Source: Phallusia mammillata
Taxonomy: Eukaryota > Chordata > Ascidiacea > Phlebobranchia > Ascidiidae
Direction: 5' to 3'
Assembly: GCA_003260075.1 (NCBI GenBank)
Contig: QLIY01000092.1
Location: 180,426-244,425, forward strand
Length of the DNA: 64,000 bases
The first letter of the stretch is position 1. Each line of letters opens with the position of its first letter. Shown here piece by piece: positions 37,236 through 48,681 of this stretch. The notes under the pieces are model-generated. The model saw only the letters and a program-made list of their open reading frames with translations. It had not been told where the DNA came from and did no database searches. Position numbers and translations under genes: made by a program.

Positions 37236-40200
37236 ATGGCGTCCTATTTCAACTATCGGTTGTCTCTTTTGGCTGCTTTTCTTTGTAAGTTTATATCTGA
37301 ACCAAAGGATTTAAGTTACTCAAGTTTAATCTACAGGCTACAACAAATTGTAATTACCGTCATTCCATAACCTTGTTCAGCTCAGAAATAAAAAATTAAC
37401 ATTTTAAACTGTAGGGTAATAATTTTCTGTAACATTTGTTTTGAAAGTTACAAGTTAGCTTAAGTACTTTTGACTTGCCTGAATGTCCATTACTTGCGTT
37501 TGCAATGAGTGCATGATGAACGATATAGTCAAATAGGCTGTTTTGTGCAATAACCGTGCTAATTGGATATATAGCCTATAAGCTCATAAGCTCGTCTATA
37601 CTTCGTTTTGCTACAGGTTTTGCTTCGGGGGGGGGGTGTCCTATTTCAACTATCGGTTGTCGCTTTTGGCTGCTTTTCTTTGTAAGTCTATATCTGAACC
37701 AAAGGATTTAAGTTACTTAAGTTTAATCTACAGGCTGCAACAAATTGTAATTACCGTCATTGCATAACCTTGTTCAGCTCAAAAATACAAAATTAACATA
37801 TTAAACTGTAGGTAATATTTTCCTGTAACATATGTTTTGAAAGTTACGAGTTAGCTAAAGCATTTTGACTTGCCTGAATGTCCACTACTTGCGTTTGCAA
37901 TGAGTGCATGGTGAACGATATAGTTAAATAGGCTGTTTTGTGCAATAACCGTGCTACTTGGATATATAGCCTAAGCTCATAAGCTCGTCTATACTTCGTT
38001 TTGCTACAGGTTTTGCTTCTGCACAAGAATGCCCAACTGAACTATTTTCCCACCTCAAGCAAAACCGACATGTAACTGTCTCCATATCAAGACATCGGGT
38101 GAGTTTATTTAATTTTGTGCAACAGCCACCACAGTCTTGTTTTTGCTAGTTTTTGCTAGATTTGTAGGCTATACCCAGAAATGCTTAACAAATCGCAATG
38201 CGCGATGTTAATAAACCGGGATGCCTTATATTTCAGCTTACACATTTAATCAGCAAGAAACGAAACAACCAACAAAGCGTAAACCAATAAACGATTTATG
38301 CTCATAATGCTAGCACCAACATATTCGCTTGTTTATTTGACAGTGCTTACTTACAGGCTTTAAATCCTCCCAGGGGAGCATATTAATGGGGGGGGGGTAT
38401 TTAATTAGCAAGAAACGAAAACAACTAACAAAGCGTAAACCTATAAAAGATTTATGCTCATAATGCTAGCACCAACATATTAATTCGTTTATTTCACAGT
38501 GCTTACTTACAGGCTTTAAATCCTCCCAGGGGAGCATATTAATCTGCTTTGAGAACCCATGCGATTTTTATTGGTTTTAATCATATTGTATCTGTGCAAT
38601 ACAGTGTTCTAAATTAGACCGGCCGGTTTGGGCTTCCTTTGTTTATTAGTGCCGCAATTTTATAAACTTTCAGGTCTATTCGGCCTTGGTTTTTCAAAAG
38701 ACCTACAACTTTGTAGATTTTTTATAGTTTTAGGTTGTAGTATCTTATGTTATTCGTTTGTAAATGTTTGTTTTGCCTACAGGCCTATCAGCCGCTTCAA
38801 GAAACGGAAAAAGTGGTTATTGCGAACCAAGAAAATGATTTTACGCTCCTGATGCATCGGATTAAGAGTATTGTTTCGCCGAAGTTTTCCACATCACACT
38901 TTTCGGCGGGAAAACAGATTTTCAGTCAAAAGGTGAAACTGAAGGATAACAAAGTTGCCACAGAAGCTCAAAGTTTTAAAAACAAACAGTTTCGCATTTA
39001 AACACTACATGGTTTTGCACAAGCGGTAATAGTTAAAACCTACAACTGCCGAATTGAAACTGAGAATGTATAAAGTCTGTGTTGTTCATATTAAACATGA
39101 ATATTGTTTTTGAAACAAATAGTTTCGCACATTAACACTGGAGCTTGCATGGTCTTGTGTAAGCAAACTGGTGATAAAAGACATTCGTTGGCTGTGTTCT
39201 GGTTATTACTATTTTTCCAGGCTTGTTCCTCAAGGTAATAGTTAAAACTTGACATCTGGACTATATTATAAAATGGGGGGGGGGACAAAGTTGCCATGAA
39301 AGCTCAAAGTTTTAAAAACAAATAGTTTCGCATGTAAACACCAAAAAGCTTGTATGGCCTTGTATAAGCAAACTGGCGATAACAGACATTTGATGCCTAC
39401 TCTGTTTACCCAATATCAACTGTGGGGGGGGGGTTCCAGGCATAGTTGATTGAAAGTTCAAGCCTAACTGCTGAATTGAAACTGAAAATGTATAATGTGT
39501 TTGTTGTTTATATTCAACATGAATATTGTTTTGGCAGACAAAACATCCGAGCATTGACTGCAACTATCAGGGGTCTGTACAGCATTGTGAAAACAGCTCA
39601 GTGGCTTTGAATTTGTGCAACGATATAAGGTAAGTAAACAAGCATCAGCACACATACCTGTTTGTAACCTTACTAAGACGTTATCAAAGTTATCTTTATA
39701 AATGACATGATTACGGCATTTGATCATTAAAGTATACTGACCTTCCAACGGGGGGGGGGTATGTGATGTTAAAATTAAACATGAATAATGTTTTGGCAGA
39801 CAAAACATGCCGCTATTGATTGTAACTATCAGGGGTCTGTAGAGCATTGTGAAAACACCTCAGTGGCTTTGAATCTTTGCAACGACATAAGGTAAGTAAA
39901 CAAGCATTAGCACATATACATGTTTGTAACCTTACTAAGACGTTGTCAAAGGTATCTGCAGATATGACATGATTACGGCATTTGATCATTAAAGTATACT
40001 GACCTTCCAACACATAACTTTAAACTAAAGGCGGAAACTCAAAGTCCAATACAAAAGCATAACCGCATTTTATCCTGTTTTGTGCTTTGTATTTCACAGA
40101 GGGATAATTACAGTAAACAGTCGGAGCCTTGTGTTGACACCTTCCCATGCGGATGGAAGCAATAAACCTAATTCTTACGTACTAAAGACGGTGGATAAAG

Positions 40201-43200
40201 AGTTTACAGCGATGAAACATGATGTTGTACCGTTTGTCAGACAAAAATCAAAACACCATAAAAAATTTAAAAGTAATGATTCCATGGAAACCCATACCTG
40301 TTACGTAAAAACCAGATCTTTTTAAGATTTTATCCTCCATTTATATTCTGTATTGTGCTTGCCTATAAGTATAACCGGTCTTTTCTGCAGAAAGAAAGCC
40401 ACGCAGTTCAGAGAATGAATTCTTGTTTGTCGAACTTCTTCTCGTTTGCGATAGGTCAGAGGTAAATAACATTTAAAGTACATTTTTTACCCTAACCTAA
40501 ATTATGGTTCCTCGCAAAAAAAGAAATTCTAACCACGACAATCCTAAACAATAACTAACATACTCGAATATAGTCTTCGTTAGGAGAGTCTAGTCCAGTG
40601 GTTATCAACCTTTCGTGGACCGTGGCCCCCTAAAAGTAGCTTTTGGGTCTCGTGGCTCCCTTCAAGTAACCCTGTAGGTCCTGTGGCCCCCTTAAAAATG
40701 TGGGGGGGGGGTCTCGCGGCTCCCTTCAAGTAACCCTGTAGGTCCTGTGGCCCCCTTAAAAATGTAAATGGCAATCTCGTGTTGAAATTTGGTACTCATT
40801 TCGGCTTTAAACTGGTCGAATGGAGTAAACAAGAATCCCTAATCGTGATAAACCTCAATGTAGACAAATAGTATGGGAAATAGTCGATTAAATTAGGGAA
40901 TAAAGTTAAAAAGAAAATGGCTTTGGGGGGGGGGACACGACATTTTGATTTTTTGATTGACAAGTCTATACATTGAAGCCCCAGGAAAGACCAAGACAAC
41001 AAACACAATATACAATAATAGACAATTGGTCTTAAACAAGGCGTTTTGGGGCTGTTTGACATTAGGCCAGGTCTAGCAACAAACCTTTGGGGAACCCCTG
41101 TAGAACCTTTAGACTGGGGGGGGGGTCTATACAGTGAAGCCTCAGGAAAGACCAAGACAACAAACACAATATACAACAATAGACAATTGGTCTTGAACAA
41201 GGCGTTTTAGGGCTGTTTGACATAAGGTCAGGTCTAGCAACAAACCTTTGGGGAACCCCTGTAGAACCTTTAGACTTCACAGAACCCCTGTGAGTGTTGC
41301 AAAGAACCCCGGTTGAAGACCACTGGTTTAAATAGCATTAGCTGTTTAAGCTTGCTTTAAAAAACATCTTAAATATTATGCGCTTTAATGTACACAAACA
41401 TGTTGTTCCGTTTCCGTCAGTACTTGGCCCAAGGTGCAAACATTTCAACCGTAGTAGCCCGCTTTATCACGATGGCGAACGTACTGGACAGTGTGGTGAA
41501 ACAAATTGGAATTCGGGTGGTTTTATATCACATCGAAATTTGGAGTGAGATGGACATGATCAAAATACGTGGTCCAAATGTTGAAGTAAGTTGGTTTCGA
41601 ATTGATAATTTCACAATAAAGATTTCTTGAGGTTTTTAAACTGTCTAAAGTCTAGCTATTACAAAAAGGTTAGTTATATTCAATGGTGGGATTTAATTTT
41701 CTTGTCAGTCGGTTCTATCACAAAAGTAATATTTTTCAGCCGGTTCTGTTACAAAAAGTCCCATTTAACAGCCACCAGTAATAGCATTACTAGCATTACC
41801 GGTTCGCTGATCTCATCAAATTTCGTGAGACGGTTCTATAGAACCGGTGCGAAGCGGCTGAATTCCACCACTGGTTATATTGCTTCTAAAGTAATCGACA
41901 AATACAAATTTGTTCATTTAGTTTAAATTTAGGCAACGGTTTTCTGTTTTCGTTGCCTTGTTCGGAGTATATTTTCTTTGATTTGGCCTAATTGTTGCTT
42001 TTTGTAATATGCAAAACAACATAAAATCCAAACATGCAATATGAAGTGTGATTTTGGAACGCTGTGTGTTTCAGACTCTAGATAACTTCAATATGTACAG
42101 ACGACGAAAATTGCGAAATTCAGTCGACCCTGAGGATCCATGGATACAGACGGACAATGCACAGTTGATCATCAATCAAGCTTCAGCCTCCATCTTAGTT
42201 GGAACGGCTTATATTGATGGGATGTGTTCGTCCCATTCTGTTGCAGTCGTTCGGGTACCGTGCTGATCTTCTTGAGTGGCGTTTGTTTAAACACTTAAAA
42301 CTAGTTTTCGAACCAGCTTCGCGCGGTCAAGTGTAACAAGAAATGGATGTAGATGTAAGTTCAGAAAAAAACACTTAGTCGTTCACCCAAAACATCTATT
42401 GCTATAAGCAGGGTTGCCATCGACTTGAAACCAAAAATAAGGACAACCGAAAAAATAGTTTTTATATGCAACGAAACAAACGTTTTTGAACAAATCTTTG
42501 CATTGGTACAAGCTATGATATACCATGTAGAATATTTTGGCCAGAAACAATCTGTTTCAGCAACTTCTTGTTTGCAGGAAATACTTTGTGCATCCCACAA
42601 CAGCTCAGGTCTGTGTTTTTTTTTACTTGTAGCAGGTATTTGACTAGTAATTGTTGAAAATAAGGGTGAACGACTAAGTGTTTTTTTTCTGAACTTACAT
42701 CTATTGCCATAAGGCGCATTATCCACCAAGCAACGGACTGGGTGATTCCAGCTTTAAGTTTCAATTACAAGAAATTGATGTACTTGAATGAAAATGGGTT
42801 TACAACGCAGTTATTATATAAGCCGGTATAAAAGTTGTCGGAGGTTAGTGGGGGGGGGGTTTTTTTTTTCTGAACTTACATCTATTGCTATAAGGCGCAT
42901 TATCCACCAAGCAACGGACTGGGTGATTCCAGCTTTAGGTTTCAATTACAAGAAATCGATGTACTTGAATGAAAACGGGTTCACAACGCAGTTATTATAT
43001 AAGCCGGTATAAAAGTTGTCGGAGGTTAGTAAACATGTTTGGCGTTACACCAAATCACGCCGGTCTTCCAAGCATTCCTTTATTTTAAGGCACGGGTTCA
43101 CATCCCACCGCTAGCTAGATTTTTCTAGCCTGTACTTTGACATATTGGAATGCTTGGGAGATTGGATTGATTCGACATGACGCTTTTCATAGGCCGGGTG

Positions 43201-46200
43201 TGCTATGATTTATGGATAAGTATGTCGTGATCGCTGGTCTACATAGACGCTTCAGGGCTGATCCCAGTATGAATGAATTCATCATAGCTGAACGTGTTTG
43301 CGTAACATTTTTGGGCAACCGAACGAAGTGACTGATTTTTAAATTGCGTGAAAAAAATAACTTCTGGAACTCATTTCGTCAAAAGTATTATTTTACAAAA
43401 ACCGGTTTCCAGATAAATGCACGAAGCTCGTTGGGCGACCCCAATTTTTCACTTTGGCGGAAAAATTTTGTGGTTTGATGCAAAAACATTACTGCAATTT
43501 TTCAAATAAAAATATTTTTTGCTAATTCAACACAAATAATAATTAACAGTGGAAATGAATCACGTCAAAGCATCGATTTTCACAGGATTTCACGAGTCAC
43601 GAACCGGACGTAGCACTCACGATGACTCATGAACTCGGTCACAATTTAGGTATGATTCACGATGACATCATGGGATGCAACTGTACCAATGACCTTGGTT
43701 GTGTTATGGGAACTTTTTTCAACGGGTGAAAAAATAGAAAGATTTTTACATGAAAATTTTCCGTTTTGCTTATTTACAGTTTCCTTTTTTGTTCATGTCC
43801 ACAAACCTTTTGGGTGATGAGATAGGATTAGAAAGCCATATCATGTTTCACAATAAGTTAAATTGGCAAGAAATATTTAATAAATAACCTCGGGGGGGGG
43901 GGCTAGAAAGATTTTTATGTGAAAATTTTCCGTTTTGCTTATTTACAGTTTTTTTTTATGTCCACAAACCTTTTGGGTAATGGGATAGGATTAGAAATCC
44001 ATCTCACGTTTCACAATAAGTTAAATTGGCAAGAAATATTTAATAAATAACCTCGGCCCTTTACAAACATTTAAATTTTTAGAACATAAAAAAATATAAA
44101 TTTAGCTAACCGTTCTCTCCAAGTGCTTTTTCTGTTTTGTTTTTGTTTCAAAAAACAGTTTTTCATTATTTGTTTCAAGCCTTAATTGTGTGTTTATTTG
44201 ATTATGTAACCCGATCAAATTGTGAATTTGTGAATGTGACTCTGAATCTTGGGATATAACGTTCGGGGGGGGGGAGATATACCGTTTTAAAAATTAGGAA
44301 CTTTTGGATCACCCAGGAGGCACCGTGTTAGTAGCTCTACCGTCTATTTTATTATGTATAACCCGATAAAATTGTGAATTTGTGAATGTGACTCTGAATC
44401 TTGGGATATAACGTTCTTCCTTATTTGATTCGTCAGACAAACAACTTGGTCGGATTGCAGCATCAACGAGCTTCAGGCTTTTCTGCAAGACCATCAACAC
44501 TCATGTTTGCTTGACCTCCCTGACGCACATCGGATAATCACAGATCCAAGTTGTGGCAACGAGATTATTGAAATGGGAGAGGAGTGTGATTGTGGAACAC
44601 CAGAAAGCTGCAAAAGGTAGCATACTTGTAGGTTTAGAGCAGTGGTGGGACTCTATAGAACCGTCTCACGAAATTTTATGAGATCAGCGAACCGGTTAGC
44701 TTTCTTGGTTACTGTAAATGGATTTTTTGTAACAGAACCGACTGAAAAATATGACGTATGTGACAGAACATGCTGACAAAAAAAATGAATTCCACCTCTG
44801 ATATCAAGTCCCACCGCTAATTTTAGAGCTAGCGTAATTGTCAAGTAGCAATTTCTGGTTGCAAGAATTCACAATTCAGAAACGATAAACGTATTCATTA
44901 AAGTACGGTACTCAGCTATCGAAAGGCTGCTGAAAACTATTGTAAATCGACGACCCGTCCAAATGTGAGTAAGGAAACTCTGTAATGGTCCTAATTTATA
45001 ATTTAAACTTAAAGGTTTAGAAAGTTTGCAACTTATTAGTTTTGGTTAATAGTTGTTTAGCTGTAGATAAAATTTATAGGTAGGTCTTATAACTGTAGGT
45101 TACTTACAACAGCTTATAATTTCCAATTGTTAGGTTTTTCAAATTAGCGTTTTGGTTTTCGTTAAACTCTTATGTCTGCATCATTGATAATTTCAAACCA
45201 ACCGAAAGAAAAATTAAGACATTTGTTAGTTTTTATAGAAAAATTTTCTAAAAAAAAAATTTCTTTTTTTCTAATTTAGTTTTCACGCCCGACTATTTGA
45301 TTGTTTCAGGATTTGTTTCTCTCACAACTTTGTTTAGTATCCTTTGCTACTGTTTAACTTCCTTTCAAATAGATTCATATGCTTTTGTCGTGGGTTCGAT
45401 TTCCACCAAAGGCTAGCTTTTTGTACCTATTCCTCTCCAGATGTGGTAATGTCTGCGAGACCGACTTGTATGTCGTTATCGCTGGTCTAGATGTATAAAC
45501 GCTTTAGGGCTGATCCCAATCATGAATGTTTGTATCTTAGCTGTAACATTTTCATTTAAATTTCAAGGGTGTTAAAATTCGCTTTTAATAATACCTACTG
45601 ATTGCAACCGATCAAACATTTTTCTAGCAAATGTTGCAATGCCAGTACATGCACTTTGTTTGAATTTGCTGAGTGTTACGAAGATTTGTGTTGTGATGAT
45701 GGATGCCAGCTAATAACGGAAGCAACTGAATGTCGAGCAAGCGAAATGAATGAATGTGATTTACCTGAATATTGCACTGGAAAATCAGGACAGGTAGGTT
45801 AAGGTTATTTTTTGTATCACAGTTGTAAGTCGGGCCAGGTTCGGGTCTGTTTAAATACTTTAAAACTTTCTATAAACCGGATTCTGGCCAAGTTTTGGCC
45901 TCATACTTTCGGTAAAACAACTAACACAGGAACTCATTGCACGCAGGTTTGCTAAATTCCGGTGGGTGTCGCACTCAAATATTTTAAATGCAGTTTGTGT
46001 AAACGTTTGGGCAGGGACTTGGCCGAATGGTCTGGCGCGCCTGACCCACATACAGACATAAAATAAAAAACCTTGATCGGGATTCGTCCCCGGGAGTGTC
46101 TTGGGTTCGAACCCCGTGAAAAGAAAATGCTGACGGTTAGGGCTTTTAGAGGTTAGCCTGAGGTTTTAATAATAAGAACAAAATTAACCTAAAAACATCG

Positions 46201-48619
46201 TTGTTTTTGTTAAATTTAGTCCCTAACCCTATTCCATTTGCACTGTTTTTTTTTACTGCGCTCTTTACGCCCTCCATCGGTATTTAGCAAACCGTGTGTG
46301 CTGTGAGTTCCTGTGTTAGTAGCTCTACCCAGACTTTCGAGTTCGGTCACCCCCTTGCAAACCTAATCTGAAACCCAAGTTGTTATCTTAAAAAGTGGCT
46401 ATTGGGAAACATGATAAAAAAGTTTAAAAACTTAAAAGCGACCTATGGGCTTTCTGACCTAAAGTGTGACGTTCATTTGTGCTTCAGTGTCCTGAGGATC
46501 GATTTGTGCTGGAAGGAACTAAATGTTCGAGAGGTACTTGCCTTGGAGGATTGTGCTTGTCCAGGGATTTACTTTGCAAGGAATTCTGGGGCCCAGGTAG
46601 AAACTAAAATAATAAAACAGCAAAACAAAGTGTATCGGTATCTTATTTAAATAGAATCTGCCTCAGCTATTATTTACCATCTCAATATTTTGATTTGAAC
46701 TCCGCTGTGTAGCCTACATCAGTGGTTCCCAACCTTTTTTTGTCGCGACCCAAATGCTTACCAAAATTTTGTTTTGTGGCTTCTTGCGACCCATGGATAT
46801 GCATTCTTACTATTTGGGTTGTATTTATGTTTGTAAATCAGGAAAGTTTTTCGAAAATTACTACGCTAGTTTGAAAAATAAAAAACATCAAAACAACAAC
46901 TATTCGTTTTTCCGCCAACTTTAGAGCTGGTGCAAAGTATTATGAGCCAGACAACGCTTAACAGTGATCTCACACAAACATTATGACGTCACAAACAGAA
47001 TAATTCACTATCACGCCAAATAGTCATGAAATTGTGATTGGGAAACAATTCATAGCCTTGGGAAATAACAAAATAACGCTACGAAACGTAGATGCTCTAA
47101 TTTTCACAAAAGCTGGCGACCCAACAGAATTTACAGGCGACCCAACTTTGGGTCGCGACCCATAGGTTGGGAAACACTGGCCTACATGTATGTATGTGTG
47201 AACATAGACATACTGGATCGTGGCTCCTGGCATAAACCGAAAAAGCTATTGTTGTGCAATTAAATGATTACCGACTTTCAACAGATGCATTTGAAGCTTC
47301 GGAAGATTGTTATTCAATCAACACATTTGGACGACCTTTTGGGAATTGTGGTAGAGATATTACTGGTAAAAACAGACGGTGTTCAGAAAGGTACGTTTGC
47401 TATTTAAGTTACTTAGTAGAGCCACTAACACCATACCACAAGTCAGACCCACATTTAGCTAATTTTCGATAGGTGGCGCAAAGAACTGAATTATTTATTT
47501 TGCAGCTTAATAGGGGTAGGGATAGGATGTAAGTTTTTGAAAATGTTACATTAGAAACTAAGTTATGTTGCTAGTTTATTAATTTTGAGTGCTAATACCT
47601 TACCCCGACCCTGATAGCCCTAACCGTGAACATTTTTAGAGTTATGCCGTTTTAAATGGCTACAATGCTTTTTGCGCCACCTATCGTAAATTAGCTAAAT
47701 GTGAGTCTGCCGTGAGGTATGGTGTTAGTATATTTTTTTAGTAGATAATTTACTTAGTCCTTTGAATCGGGGCTGTTGACTAACTTAGCACAGTCCAACC
47801 AGATATTAACTCTGCCATAAATATGTATACCACGTACTTTACGCTAATCACGTTTTCCAATTCCAGCAACAAATACTGCGGAACATTGCATTGCACCTTC
47901 GCTGATTTTGAAGGTTTACACGAACCGGTCATGTCACGGATTAGATGGACTGTAACTCGTGTGATTTTGGGTGGTGAACTCTGTCTGTCTCTCAGGTCAA
48001 GAGGCAGCGATGTAGCTTTCGATGGGTTGATTTTGGACGGGACTGGGTGTGGCGATGGTCTGGTATGGATTGTTGTAGTGTTTTAACCAATTTTTGTTCA
48101 GTCCTTAATTGAAATCTGTTTTCGACACACGCCACAATGATTAAACGTTTAGAATTCGGTGGCTTACATCGATTTAAAATGTAAGTCACAAAAAAGGCAA
48201 CACAAAAAATGTGCTTGTTACAACATTGTTGTGGGTTTGTTGCCCAATCGTGTAGAGCAGGGGTGGGTAACCTTTGTTGCTGTGGGCCCAAATACAATTG
48301 CCAAAATTAGATCGCGGGCACCCGTGTATAACACAAGGTAATTTTTCTTTGTTGCTTACCAAACATGCGTATCTACAAGTAAAATTCGCATTTGGTTACA
48401 GCCACAAATTGCCAGGTGGCAGAAAACCAGCATCAGGCGCATTAATCTGCTCAAAAATTTACAATAGATGGACTCGTTTGCCAGTACATTTGAAATCCAA
48501 GCGTATCTGCGGGCCGCACTACGTTTAATCAAGGGCCGCAGGTTGCCCACCCCTGGTGTAGAGAAACAGCTTTTTTTCACCCACACTTTTAAAATTCAGA
48601 GGCACGCCTGAATTTAAAA

Positions 48620-48681
<62 letters not shown>

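Noticed and set aside
40273-40323. Continuation of ADAM exon 5 to the stop at 40323
   Set aside because: A donor GTAATG after 40272 gives phase 1 and joins exon 6 in frame; running on hits a stop with no usable donor of the right phase.
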